The notes beneath the pieces are model-generated. The model was not told the DNA's origin, made no database searches, and saw only the letters and a list, made by a program, of their open reading frames with translations. Shown piece after piece: positions 48,986-60,876 of a stretch of DNA of 64,000 nucleotides. The DNA is taken from the NCBI GenBank assembly GCA_002189035.1, contig NEEC01000004.1, positions 3,162,001 through 3,226,000 of the forward strand, written 5' to 3'. This DNA is from Utricularia gibba (lineage: Eukaryota > Streptophyta > Magnoliopsida > Lamiales > Lentibulariaceae). The stretch's first letter is position 1. Every line of letters starts with the position of its first letter. A program made the translations under genes and the position numbers.

Positions 48986-49386
48986 GGAAAATGCATGAGG
49001 AATTATCTGTTAAGTGTCATTTTATTATTATTTTTTCAATCGTTTTCTATATTTAAATATAATTAGGATAGTCAAATTATAGATTTATAATATAAGTTTT
49101 AGGTTTTATCTAAATTAGGTTAATTATCTTAATTTATGTATTTTATCTAATACTTTTATCTAATTTTGCTTAAGTTTTGTTAGGGGTGAACATTTGACAA
49201 TAAGTGTGAGAAAGTAAAAATCACATGGCAATAAAATATATCTTTCTGAATTAACATTTCTTTGATTTCCAAAAGATTGTAAATGCCTAATAAGGAGCTT
49301 TGACATGCATGTACGGGAACCGCTGACAAATAAATCATTAGTGTACTAGTTTCAGAGCAACAGATTACTTGCAAGTCACTCAAGAC
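48986..49386. other. left part of an unidentified segment inside the copia remnant
   Basis: Between the copia break point and the Athila-type LTR. With 62037-63049 it forms one interrupted stretch of about 1.4 kb that separates two halves of a copia gene. AT-rich and without coding sense; it may be a solo LTR or other insertion. Confidence 0.4.
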
Positions 49387-50545
49387 TGATGGTAATTCTG
49401 CAAGTGCATAGAAACCGTCGAAGTAATAAAAGAAGATCGTATCCACAACGAATTGTTATTGGAATATTCTTTTCAAAACAAAGATTTAAAAAGATTGAAA
49501 ATAAAAGAAAGATTGGGTTTTGAAGACAATAAGAAAAGTGGCCTTGGATCTAAGATCCATCTTACTTGAAACTCACCCTTGAGTGTGTGCAAACTTAAAG
49601 ACTGACCTGCTTGTGCAAACTTTGGGGGTGTTATGCTAAAGTAGTGCTACTCGATGACCGTTATAGCACCGTCCCTTGTTTTGTGGGATTATGGAATCAA
49701 CCACGCCACTAGAGCCATTTCACCTCTTCTGATAACCCATGTTTTCCACACACCCAAATCTAATCCCTACACCTCTCACCTCGCAGACAGATTAGACAGA
49801 ATGTGCCTTACCAACGATGTACGATTGAGCCCTTCTCCTTAGGTGCTTGAGGCCAACCTTTGATTCTCCCACACTCCCTTAGGGCTATATGGTACTAAAG
49901 ATCACGTTGGTAAAGAAAACGTTGCAAAAAACAGAATCAGACCTCACATTAAATGCTGAAAAACATAGTAAGAGAGTCACGCGCGCAGGACTTGCGCAAG
50001 CAAGGCTTCACAACAGATCTTTAGCCGCAAGCGCTCACACGCGCATGCTTGACTCTAAACAACAAAAGTTGATGAAAAACGAAAGGAAAGAAATCCAAAG
50101 CATGCTAGACTCGACTCTAAACCTTAGATTGACTCTCTGGTTGTCCACCACTTCGACTCTCTTTAGGTCTTTGCGTTTGGATCTTTATATAATGGTGGGG
50201 ATTTGTCGAGCTTTCTTGATGGGCTCGCATCAAATCTTCTAGGATGAGATACAATTTCTCCAAGATAAGATGCGAATCTTATCTTATCCAAGAATGTTTG
50301 ACCGAGTCTTCATCTCCGGATAGACCAAATCTTAGCTTCCATCAAAATAGCTCGAAAATCCTCCAAATTATTCCAAATTCGTCCTGAAAAATCACAAAAC
50401 ACACTTTCCCTCCAAAAAGATCAAAGTGGTATGAAAGATATAAAATTCTTCTAAAAACATAAAGAAAGTGGGATAAAAAGAATGCAAAACTCATCTAAGA
50501 GAGTCCTAAAAACCACAAATATAAGTGACACAAAATCACTTATCA
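49387..50545 (-). mobile_element. 3' LTR of the Athila-type element
   Basis: On the plus strand begins TGATGGTAATTCTGC and ends AAATCACTTATCA. Nearly collinear with the LTR at 60877-62036. Short open frames within it (for example 49654-49842) recur in the other LTR and are not genes. Confidence 0.95.
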
Positions 50546-50584
50546 ACTCCCCCACACTTAAATGTTTGCTTGTCCTCAAGCAAA
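50546..50584 (-). promoter_or_regulatory. polypurine tract with adjacent hairpin
   Basis: In element sense: a hairpin (50565-50584; stem TTTGCTTG with CAAGCAAA, loop TCCT on the plus strand), then CATTTAAGTGTGGGGGAGT, ending directly at the LTR. The purine run should prime plus-strand DNA synthesis. A second version of the same arrangement lies at 53174-53219. Confidence 0.85.
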
Positions 50585-51446
50585 TGTTCAAGGTATTTTC
50601 CTTCAAAATAGTAACTTGCAAATAGAGTTAAGGCAACAATATGCATAAGTTATTTAATGACATACCATACACTAGCTCCCCTTGCACGTGGCTACTCCTC
50701 ACAGGTGTCACTCAATACGCTCAAGAAGAGAAATCCATAAGAGGAGGGTAAAATGAAAAAGGTTCACTCAATACTTGAATGTAGGCGAGTCAGTAAACTT
50801 GCGCAAGTGATCCACTGGTTTCAGCAAGCTTGCGCAATCATGAGGTCTTTTTCACGGGTTGTAGCATGGCAGGAGCTTGGGACAGGTGGGAAATTCGGCT
50901 GGAGGCTCCATTTCATGAGTAATAAGGAGTGAGCATCCATCAAACAGTTATGCCATGCTTGTCCTTTGATTGTCGTATTTCAAGAAACTCCTATTTCAGT
51001 TTTGTGTCTTGTTCCAACCTTTCACCTTCTTTTCTCTCTTCTTCTCATCTTCTTCTTCTCTTTTTCCTTCTTTTTTTTTCTCCTTTTTTTTTTCAGCGAT
51101 CAACTCTCTCTTGGACAGGATGTTATTGAAAATCCTTTCATAAATTGTTGAGATAGCGCTTGATCGGTGAATTGAAAATTGCTCTCAACTTTTCTTCTTT
51201 GCAATAGAGCTCCTGGTTCTGCAACTTGCGCAAGCAAACAAACAGAACTATTTTTCAGATGCTCATTCCTTGGGTCAAGAGAAATTGATGTAGGCTATAA
51301 TTGTCAAAACGGATTTGGCTTCTAATGTGGTGATCCAAGTAAAAGGTTTCAGGCCAAGTGGGGCTCACTAAGTGGATTCAAGGTGGGATATTGGGATAAA
51401 ACAAGGAAATCCTAGTGCCTCAATCCTTTTGCACAAGACCTGCAGA
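50585..51446. other. 3' untranslated region of Athila-type element
   Basis: Non-coding element sequence with two exact CTTGCGCAAG palindromes and one near form, and a long pyrimidine-rich stretch on the plus strand (about 51021-51093). No coding frame recognised. Confidence 0.6.
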
Positions 51447-51451
51447 ATAAC

Positions 51452-52846
51452 TGATAACACACAAATTTTCATGTTTTACGATAAGAAAAATCATATATTT
51501 TAATTATGTTTAAGTGTTAATTTTATAGTTTTAAGTATTTTTATTTGATTAGGGAAAATATGATTTTTGGTGTGATTAGTGGGCTAAATCAAATTTAGCC
51601 CACCCCATGTCTAACCTGATTTTGGAGTCTAGCAACAGCCCAAGAATCAAGGAAAAATATGGATTTCGTGCAAGTCACAAGGGTGCAGAGGCAATGAGTA
51701 TATTGTCACGGCGACAGTCTGCAAGTCAGGGTCTGGAGCAACAGATCTGTCAGAGAATGTACTTGCCTTGGGAAGTGGGAGGCAAGAGAAAGCTGAAGAG
51801 AGAGAATCGCAAAAAAAGGGAGAAGAACTGAGAATTTTCGGAGAGTGCACACACGAGGGGGTTTCTCCCCCACCCCAACTGAAACACAAAGAAGAAGGAG
51901 GAAGAAAGGCGATTTTTCTGCGAAGAACCTCTAGCTTGAAGGAAGAAGATCAAGACCCAGTTCAGCGCCACTGTTCCGGCCTGTGAACAGTGGCAGACGG
52001 AATCTAGAAACTTTACTACCTTATTTTCGTTTGCTTATGTTCTTAGCTTCTGCACTAAACTTCTGCACAATGTTCTCAACATTTTCGTTATTTTAAGTTA
52101 ATACCATTACATTTTACCTTTAAAGCATGAGTAGCTAAACCCTAGAAGTGCCTTAAGGTGAAGCATGGTGGTGTGGGTCTAGAAGTCTTAGTAAAATTGA
52201 CCTTAGTTTCTTAGCTCTTGTTTCTATCAAACCATGGGTAGATTTAAGGAGGGGAACAAATAGATTCACAGCTTAGATGCTTGATTTAGAGGTAGACCAA
52301 CAAGTCAAGACGGGAGCAGAAGGTGTTAGTCCGGGGTAGAACCAGTAGAACCGGGTAGACCTAATTCTATATGCTTTGCATGCGGGTAGACCTAATTGTA
52401 AGGTTGGTGATGATATGGAGGACTAACTTAGCCGAAAATATGGTGATGACCAGGGTAGACTTAGGTTATTTGAAGTTGTGAGTATAGGAACATGGTAGAT
52501 TAAATTAGGAATTTTGGGAAACACCACCTGCAGATCCTTAAGGCACGTTAGTATTATTCTGAGACAAAACCAGTACCTGTTACTTTAGCGTTAAGACCTG
52601 ATATTGCTTACCGATCTTGTTTACCAAACTTGTTTACCACTGTTGGTCCGAGCTTAGACTAAGACTTGCCTACTTTGAATTCTGCATTTGCTGAAATACA
52701 AGACAAGCACAAGCTCCTTGTGATCGACCCCGAATTCCACTGTGCATTTTCAGTTTAATATGTATTTTGTGAGGATTAGGGACTATAAATTTATTTGATA
52801 ACGAATTTTCTATTTTTGCAACGACACTAGGAATTTCCGTTTATCA
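51452..52846. mobile_element. nested solo LTR, TSD ATAAC
   Basis: 1395 bp beginning TGATAACACACAAATT and ending CCGTTTATCA, flanked by the perfect 5-bp repeat ATAAC (51447-51451 and 52847-52851). TG...CA ends, length and duplication size mark it as an LTR. No reverse transcriptase or other internal gene is present, so I call it solo. The family is not identified; the TGATAA start resembles other gypsy LTRs. It contains no CTTGCGCAAG. Confidence 0.85.
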
Positions 52847-53173
52847 ATAACTCAGCAGTATGCACAAGAACAAGTCTATGATCATTTTGCATTCAAGTCA
52901 CTCATAATGAAAAGAAAATGGTCTCCTCACCAAGAAGCTAGGGCTATGTAGCTTGCGCAAGGGACAGAAAGTAAACAGCATGCCAAGAAACAACATAGCA
53001 ATATGCATACCAAAATTCTAATTTACATCAACTATCTCGAAAAAATAATACCAAAAACAGATGCCTAGGTTCCAGCAAAACATAAAACGTGAGGACTTGA
53101 TCAATGAAATATATGCCAAATTTCGAATTTTTTTTTTCAGGTATAAAAAAAACAATCTAAAAAGTAAACTATT

Positions 53174-53219
53174 CCCCCCCCCCCCCCACACACTTAAATG
53201 ACATCTTGTCCTCAAGATG
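53174..53219 (-). promoter_or_regulatory. second (internal) polypurine tract with hairpin
   Basis: A run of 14 C on the plus strand (53174-53187), then ACACACTTAAATG, then a hairpin (53202-53219; stem CATCTTG with CAAGATG, loop TCCT). It parallels the arrangement next to the 3' LTR. It lies about 200 bp beyond the end of the polymerase gene in element sense. Confidence 0.75.
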
Positions 53220-53422
53220 GGTAGAAACATTTACCTTTCGTCAGGTGCTTTGATGTATCTAATAGTGTGGAATTTTTTCTCAAAAGTATCCATTGCACCT
53301 GTGCTTATTGAAGAGAAAGAAGAAAAGAAAAACAATGCAAGAGAAAATTGAAAGTAAAATAATTAAAAAGGGAAATCACTTGTTTTTGTAGTGGCAACAA
53401 GTAAACCATAGATGCTTTCTCA

Positions 53423-54445
53423 TCAAGGTGGGGGGTGGTGAGAGAGGTCCACTGGAACATGCAATGTGTCCATGGAAGATTTTACCCCTTCATGAAACCG
53501 TTTCAATCTCTGAATATTTACCATGAATTCTCCATGGTCAGGATGAGTGATGAGGGCTGCTCCACTGGGGTAGATTTTCTTGATGGTGTATGGTCCACGC
53601 CATCTGGACTTGAGCTTTCCTGGAAATAAACGAAAACGAGAATTAAATAACAAAACTAGGTCACCTTCTGCCAGGTCCTTCTTACGCAAGTGACTGTCAT
53701 GCCAAGCCTTCGTTTGTTCCTTGTACAGTTTTGCATTTTCGTAGGCACTCATCCTTAGCTCGTCCAGTTCTTGGAGTTGCAAGATCCTTTGCTCTCTAGC
53801 AGCCTTGACATCCAAATTTAATTCTTTGATAGCCCAATATGCCTTGTGCTCTAATTCCACAGGCAAGTGACAAGCTTTCCCATAAACTAAACGATAAGGG
53901 GAGGTCCCCAAGGGAGTCTTATACGTTGTGCGATAAGCCCATAAAGCATCAGTTATTTTGGTTGCCCAATCCTTGCGGGTTTTGGCCACCGTACGCTCCA
54001 GAATCCTCTTCAATTCCCTATTGGTTACCTCAACTTGTCCGCAGGTTTGTGGGTGATATGGGGTTGATGCCCTGTGTCCCACTCCATACTTGCGCAAGAG
54101 CTTCCGGAATTCTCTTTCAATAAACTGTTTTCCTCCATCACTTATGATGTATCTTGGGGCTCCAAACCTGGGTAGAATGATCTGTTTGAAGAGCTTAATT
54201 ACAGCTCTTCCATCAGCTGCTGGAACCGCAATAGCTTCTGCCCATTTTGAGACATAATCCACCGCTACAAGAATTTGAGTGTTGCCATAAGAGGATGGGA
54301 AGGGTCCCATAAAATCCAGCCCCCAAACATCGAAAATCTCCACCTCCAGGATATACATCATGGGTCCTTCATCTCTCCTGGAAATAGAACCTGCATGCTG
54401 ACATGGTTCGCATGCTTGAACAAATGCCCTCACATCATGATTCAT
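53423..54445 (-). pseudogene. integrase region of pol, Athila-type element
   Basis: Continues the frame of the reverse transcriptase ORF after one in-frame stop at 54491. It begins inside the zinc-binding domain ([12 protein letters not shown] supplies the CxxC pair). The catalytic core keeps [23 protein letters not shown] and [14 protein letters not shown], giving all three acidic residues. The C-terminal part has [19 protein letters not shown], a GPF-like module, and ends [11 protein letters not shown] at a normal stop. Confidence 0.92.
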
Positions 54446-54490
54446 GGTGGGCCAATAAAATCCAGATTGAAGAATTTTGAAGATTGTTTT

Positions 54491-56251
54491 TTATGCTGCT
54501 GCATGCCCTCCATATGGTGATGAATGGCAGTGCCAAATAACGTCCCTTACCTCCTCTGGTAGTAGGCATCTTCTGATAATTCCATCAGCACAACGTTTGA
54601 AAAGCATAGGCTCTTCCCAGAAATAATGCTTCGCTTGCACAAGGAAGCGCTTCCGCTGGTTGAAGTTCAAATTCTGGGGCAGGACTCCTCCAATGAGATA
54701 ATTGACAAAATCAGCATACCATGGCAGATTGCCATCTTGGACAGCAAGGATGCGTTCTATGGGGAAAGAATCATCAATGGGCGACTCCCACACACTTCTT
54801 TCAAGCCGTAGGCGTGACAAATGATCAGCCACTCCATTTTCCTTGCCCTTTTTGTCACGAATTTTCAGATCGAATTCTTGGAGAAGTAGTATCCATCTTA
54901 TCAACCTGGGTTTCGATTCCTGCTTGCTCAAAAGATATTTCAAGGTAGCGTGATCCGTATGAACAATTACTTTTGCACCCAACAAGTAGGACCTGAATTT
55001 TTCAATGGCAAAAACAATGGCCAGCAACTCCTTTTCTGTGGTTGTGTAGTTTCTTTGGGCTTCATTGAGAGTTTTGCTAGCATAATAAATCGCAAGAATT
55101 ACCTTGTCTTTTTTATGTCCAAGAACAGCCCCAACAGCACAATCACTTGTATCACACATCAGTTCAAATGGCAAGGTCCAATCTGGTGGTTGAAGAATGG
55201 GTGCAGTGATAAGAGCCTGCTTCAGCGTGTTGAAGGCATGCACACACTCTGCATCAAAACAAAAATACGCGTCTTGCGCAAGCAGTGTTGTTAGTGGGCG
55301 AGAAATGTGAGAAAAATCAACAATAAATCTCCTATAAAATCCTGCATGCCCCAAGAAGCTTCTGATCCCTTTTACCGTAGTTGGTGCTGGTAATTTTTCA
55401 ATCACCTCAATTTTTGCTGGATCCACTTGAATGCCTTTGGAAGAAATGTGATATCCAAGCACAATGCCTTCTTCAACCATAAAATGACACTTCTCCCAAT
55501 TGAGTACCAGGTTGCACTCAATACACCTCTTCAAAATGATGCCTAAGTTCTGCAAATATGAATCGAAATCAGTTCCATAAACAAATATATCATCCATAAA
55601 TACCTCCATGATCTTTTCCAAATGTTCTGAAAAAATGACTGTCATGCAACGTTGAAAAGTTCCAGGATCATTGCACAAACCGAATGGCATTCTCTTGTAT
55701 GCAAAGGTGCCAAAAGGACAAGTAAATGTGGTCTTGTGTTGATCTTCCAAATGAATTGGAATCTGAAAATATCCGGAATAACCATCAAGGTAACAATAGA
55801 AAGCTTGGTTACTTAACCTTTCCAGAATTTGATCAATAAATGGCAATGGGTAATGATCCTTTCTAGTGGCACCATTGAGTTTCCGAAAATCAATGCACAT
55901 CCTCCAGCCAGTGACCTTGCGCAAGGGGATTAGGTCTCCCTTCTCGTTTTGTGTCACTGTCATGCCTCCTTTCTTTGGTACGCAGTGCACTGGGCTTACC
56001 CATTGGCTGTCTGAAATAGAGTAGATGATATCAGCATCTAGCAATTTCAAAATTTCTATTTTAATCACTTCCTTCAGCATAGGACTCCCCCGCCTTTGTG
56101 GTTGCACAATTGGTCTTGCCTCAGCTTCTAAATAAATCCGATGGGTGCAGAATTGAGGGTCAAGCCCTTTCAAATCTTCCAAGGTGTACCCAATGGCTTG
56201 TCTGTGCTTGCGCAAGACATCCAGCAGCATTTGGGTGTGGTATTCATTCAA
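54491..56251 (-). pseudogene. reverse transcriptase and RNase H, Athila-type element
   Basis: 586-codon open frame. Blocks: [76 protein letters not shown], catalytic [10 protein letters not shown] (about 55590), [20 protein letters not shown] and [12 protein letters not shown]. RNase H follows with [47 protein letters not shown] and GVADHLSRL. The frame stops in the integrase zinc finger after [10 protein letters not shown]. Apart from stops at each end the enzyme is well preserved. Confidence 0.94.
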
Positions 56252-57021
56252 TCATGCATTAACAATCACGGGGTAAGTGTGATCATCCTCAAGAAATTCG
56301 TACCTCAATGATGGTGGCAGCTTCTTCAACTCAATTTTTCCTCCAGCATCAAGTTCCTTCTTTGTTAGCCGAGCCATCATTGGTGTGTCATCTGGAGTGT
56401 CTTCTTTTTCATCCTGCAGAAGATTTACTCCCTGAATTTCGCGCAGAAAAACTGCTTGCGCATGCTCTTGCGTAACAGCATCTTCCGCTTCCCCTTGCGC
56501 AAGCTCGTTGCAGTCAAATCGCCTCATTGCTTGATCAACATTGAACTTCAGTTCTTCTTCTCCGAATATGAGTGTCAATTTCCCTGCTCTAACATCAATT
56601 AAGGCTCCTGTGGTTGCCATACAGGGTCTCCCAAAAATGATTGGTACCTCTACATCAAGTGGCATATCCAAAACAACAAAATCACCAGTTGAATTTGTGT
56701 GGTTCTCAACTCCTTAAGATTCAGTGCTTTGAATAAAGAATAAGGCATCAAGCTGATACTTGACCCAAGATCATATAAGCACTTCTCAAAATTGCTTCTT
56801 CCAATGATACAAGGGACTGAAAAAATTCCAGGATCTGCATGCTTTTGAATTAGCCCCTGTGTAAGAACCGTGTTGCATTGCTTGGATAATTCAATAATAG
56901 CATCATTCTCAATCTTCCTTCGATTGGCCAGAATATCCTTCAAGAATTTCGCATAAGTAGGCATTTGCAACATCACATCAGTGAATGGGATGCTCACATG
57001 GAGAGTTTTTAGCATCTCCAA
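56252..57021 (-). pseudogene. protease region, Athila-type element, frameshifted
   Basis: The upstream frame (57021-56650) has MLKTLHVSIPFTDVMLQMPT and the protease motif CLYDLGSSISLMPYSLFKAL, with the DLG triad form usual in Athila elements. The frame is lost around 56650-56690, where residues normally present between LKEL and the DMPLDVEVPIIFGRPCM block are also missing. The downstream frame (56671-56252) includes that block and runs to a stop just before reverse transcriptase. Confidence 0.85.
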
Positions 57022-57036
57022 AAACTTGGAATATTG

Positions 57037-58146
57037 CTAATCCACTGATAACTTGGCCTGTCTCTGTGGATAAGGAATTGGAGGATTATAAGAAGGTGGA
57101 GACATGTACACTGGGACATCCAGCAATTCGTCTGCTTGCGCAGGGGCTGCTGCTGTTGCACTCTGCATCCCACTTCTTGTTGTCACAGCTTTGCATTCAG
57201 CAGGATTTTTCTCTGGTTGACTTGGGAGCCTCGAAGCCTTGTGGGTTTGAGCAGCATTATTCATCCGACTGTCCAGGATGCGGTTCGTTATCCCCAGTTG
57301 CTCCAAACGCTCATTCATTGCATTCACCTTTGTCTTTTGGTCTGCAATTTCTCCTCTCATTTGTTTGAGTTGCTCCATTACTTCCTTATTCATTCCTTCT
57401 TGCTTTTCAACGAATTGCCCTAGCATATCTCGTAAGAATGGTCATTGGGGCTGCTGCTGGTTCTAATTCTGGGTTTGCCAAGTGTTGCTTCGGTTTCCCC
57501 AATTGTTCCCTTGCGTAGGCACAGAGGCTCCTTGCGCAAGTTTTCCCTAGAAGTTCACAAAATTAACATTCGTACCTTCTTCTTCTGCCTCACTCTCTGT
57601 CTTCTCTGAGGCTGCTTGGACTTGAGCAATGACTGGCTGGAGTTTGCTGATTTTATCGTCTAGTTTTTGCAATGTTTCGGTAATCTTTGAGACGGTAGTG
57701 TCACGTGGGTTGTCCCAAACTCCAGTTTTCGAATTCCTTGCTGGTTGAGACCATCGTGCCTGTCGTTTTGCAAACTCATCAATTAGTTCCCAAGCCCTTC
57801 TAGGACTTACCTGGTCGAGTGGTCCAACACCCGCATTCAGCAGTCCCTTTGCTTGCGCGGTCAGTCCATCATGGAAGCACATGATCATAGCAGCGGGGCT
57901 GAGTCCATGCTTATCCGTGACTCGTGTAATTTCCTTAAATCTCTCCCAAGCTGCTGCTATTCCTTCTCCTTCATCCTGTGAAAAATTGGTGATCTCAAAC
58001 CTGGTGTTAGAATACTTTGTCGGTTCAAAATATTTGTCCAAAAATGCATCCTCCAATTCTTCCCAAGTATAAATAGAGTTGGGTGTCAAAGAGTCTAACT
58101 ATCTCCTTGCTGATCCCCATAACGAAAATGGAAATAAACGTAACCT
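57037..58146 (-). pseudogene. gag, second half, Athila-type element
   Basis: Reads LRLFPFSLWGSARR, stop, then SIYTWEELEDAFLDKYFEPT, EGIAAAWERFKEITRVTDKH, MIMCFHDGLTAQAKGLLNAG and AWELIDEFAKRQ, the retrotransposon gag capsid domain. After another stop comes a coiled-coil segment (57426-57300, KQEGMNKEVMEQLKQMRGEI) and a stretch leading to protease. All in one frame apart from stops. The N-terminal half lies beyond the nested solo LTR. Confidence 0.88.
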
Positions 58147-59635
58147 TGTTGGGTTTCTCGTAAACATCGTATGTCTCAAAAGCAGCGGAATTTTAAAAAT
58201 TTTAAGAAACCCCCAACACAGATCTTGGAATACGGTATACATCAGACTAAGGGATGCTGAAATACCTTTCAGATGACTCTGTTGTTCACCAACCGCCAAT
58301 AGGAGACGGCCTCTATGGTATCCACACGTGGAGTACTCCGTCGATAACCTTCTCAAGGCTCTTGAATGTTGGTCGAATTCCTCAGGTGCTAGTAGAGAAA
58401 AACGTCCCCTTGTGGATCAGTCTAAGAGAGCACGAAGACCTTGAAGCATATCTAAAGATCTAAATATTTTTTAAGAGATATATGGTAACATATCAAATCA
58501 TATCTCTGTAAAGATCTTATCTTGTAGAGATATGTATATGTTCCAAATCTTATCTATATATGATCTTTTATTTTGAGTTTAATCAATATTAATCTCAAAA
58601 TAACTCTCAATTTAATTTATCCACTTTACCAATTACATCTCATTTAATTGTGTCATTCTATTTTATATCGTTGAATGATTCCACTATTGTGTATGACCCT
58701 ATAGGCTTCTTCAATCAAGGTCGTAATAATGGATTTATTAGATAACTCTTAATTAATCAAATCCATCATTATCGATCATGAGTGATGTCTAGCAACATAT
58801 CATAATCCCCAAGATGTAAGAATAATCAGGTGAACTAATTGAGCCTTTGCATGACCAGCCAACATGCAGTGAATAGCTTTCATCATACTTATATCTCATT
58901 CGTATGTGTTTTTCTGATGTATCGAACTTATAATTGCATTCAAGCACTAACACTCAATGACCTACTCAAACAATTCGAGTGTCATTACCTTGGGCCCAGG
59001 ACTTACTGTTAGGCTTTGATGCAATTACTTGAGATATGATCTCATCGCTAACATGAGTGATGAATCATTTATTGATCAATCAACTATCTCCAACCTTAAG
59101 GAGTCACATTCCTATTCATACATACTAGGCAAGCCATGGTTAGGCTCCCATTAGTAATGAGCGAAAATGTGAGCTTAAGATCAAGATAACTTTGTTGACC
59201 TCAAGTCTAAGCTTAATTGCACGGCTGTCATATTCGAGATCTTGCTACTGACACTTGGTTAACTTCCCATAGTAGCATCTTGAAGATGAGTCATCCAGTG
59301 AATCGATTCTCTAATCGACACCCACACATAGGTTCTAGTAATCTCATTATATCAAATGTGAGAACCATTGCCTAAACAATTTAGGGAACTCAATGTGTGC
59401 CAGCTTATCCGTATTTGTGATATCCTCACTTCACAAATACTCTAGCTAGGGAGTTTTTTAACTTGATCATGAGTGCTTGAAGAATCTCACATTATGATCT
59501 CATCATAATTTCTATAGCACATAGATCAAGTAGAGGATTTTATCAATGATATAAATTTGATCACAATTCAAAGTAAATATCATAAGATAAGATTTGACAA
59601 TGAGTTGATTGTCTCTAGAACACATACACTTAACA
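58147..59635. mobile_element. nested solo LTR in gag, TSD AACCT
   Basis: 1489 bp beginning TGTTGGGTTTCTCG and ending CACATACACTTAACA, flanked by a perfect 5-bp duplication AACCT (58142-58146 and 59636-59640). Removing it and one copy of the repeat rejoins the gag reading frame of the host element. No internal genes; family not identified. It contains no CTTGCGCAAG palindrome. Confidence 0.92.
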
Positions 59636-60630
59636 AACCTGATTGCGTCGTCGGAGACTCCTCGTTCCACCACCATGTCAGAATACCTGAGAAAAATTGC
59701 AATGTGTTCTTCAGGATCTTCACCGGGTTCTCCACGGAATGGGCTTTGTTGCACCATGGTGATCAATGAAGGCTGGAGTTGGAACCTTCGCACGTTGATG
59801 GCTGGTGCAGCAATGGGACCAGGCTTCCTCGTGTGTCGAAAATTATCACCTAAAGGGATTTCATCCCAGGGATCAACAGCAAATCTGTTAGCATTCTGCT
59901 CCCTGCACACATACCTGTCTCTTCCTGCACGATGGTTCCTTGCTTGCGCAGGTGGTTCCCTGCGTACTGCTTCTGGTCCTTCCTCTTCACTAGATGTTCC
60001 TTCAGCACGCACATTCCTCCTAGGCATCTGCCTCTATCTTCCATGATTTTCCCATTCAGGATTTTCTGCAAATTCATACCTCTGCTCGTGATGACGATTT
60101 TGGTTGTCACGTCGGTTTGCTCCATTGTAACCCCAACGGTCTTCTCCTTCCCACCTTGGAGGAGAGTTCACTCATCGGCTTGGAGTTCGTGGGTTGCTGT
60201 TCCGTTCGTCATGATGTTGAGGTTCAAAAGCCCTGTTTTCTTGCCATCCTTGTGCAAGCGTTGATTGCAAACGGTTTTCATTTGCACCTGCATGCCTGGA
60301 ACTTCCTAGACCACATTCCAGCGCCCTGTTGGTTCGTCCTGGGTCTGATAATGCACCCATGGGCCCTTTTTGGGGAGGTTCCTTGCCTTGATTTGGTCTC
60401 AATCTTGCTGCTGTTCGTTCTTGTGCAGGCTCTTGATTGGATCCATCGCTACGCCTTCGATATGACCCTGCACGATCAGTAGCAGATCTGCCTATACCTG
60501 TTCCTTCATTTATCAGCAAGGCTGATCCAATTGCCCTGTTTGGCTGGTGTCTTGGCATCCGTGCTCGTTCGCTATCTGGTTCGGACATCACCAGATAGTC
60601 CTCCTCATATCCAGAATGCCTTCTAGACAT
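59636..60630 (-). pseudogene. gag, N-terminal half, Athila-type element
   Basis: Likely start at ATG 60630 (MSRRHSGYEEDYLVM), with a long polar, arginine-rich leader down to a stop near 60172. The same frame continues after further stops as MPRRNVRAEGTSSEEEG (60027 on), then FQLQPSLITMVQQSPFRGEP, GEDPEEHIAIFLRYSDMVV and GVSDDAIR, the beginning of the capsid domain. The nested solo LTR interrupts the text immediately after this. Confidence 0.85.
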
Positions 60631-60850
60631 GGTTTCCCTGCGTTGCGTTTGCGCTTGATGACTTTCCAACCTAATTCTCCGATAGGTCCAGTCAATTTCA
60701 AGGTCCAGCGGGTACAGCTCAGTTGAAGCCCTATGCCTGCGCATGCAACACTGATTAAAAGCAACTGCTTGCGCAAGTGCGCTAAACAGAATGTCTCGAA
60801 AATAACATAAAAAACAGAAATGATCAGAAAAGAAATTCCAAAGGAATACA

Positions 60851-60876
60851 ACTCCCCAGCAACAGCGCCAAAAACT
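60851..60876 (-). promoter_or_regulatory. primer binding site of the Athila-type element
   Basis: Directly inside the 5' LTR the minus strand reads AGTTTTTGGCGCTGTTGCTG then GGGAG. TTGGCGC(C/T)GTTGC(C/T)GGGGA is the usual primer binding site sequence of Athila-type elements, where a host tRNA 3' end anneals to start reverse transcription. Confidence 0.85.

Noticed and set aside
49654-49842. 62-residue open frame, repeated almost identically at 61145-61333 and in reverse form at 36672-36860
   Set aside because: It is simply the same LTR sequence in three LTR copies. No start context or family match; conservation comes from the repeat itself.
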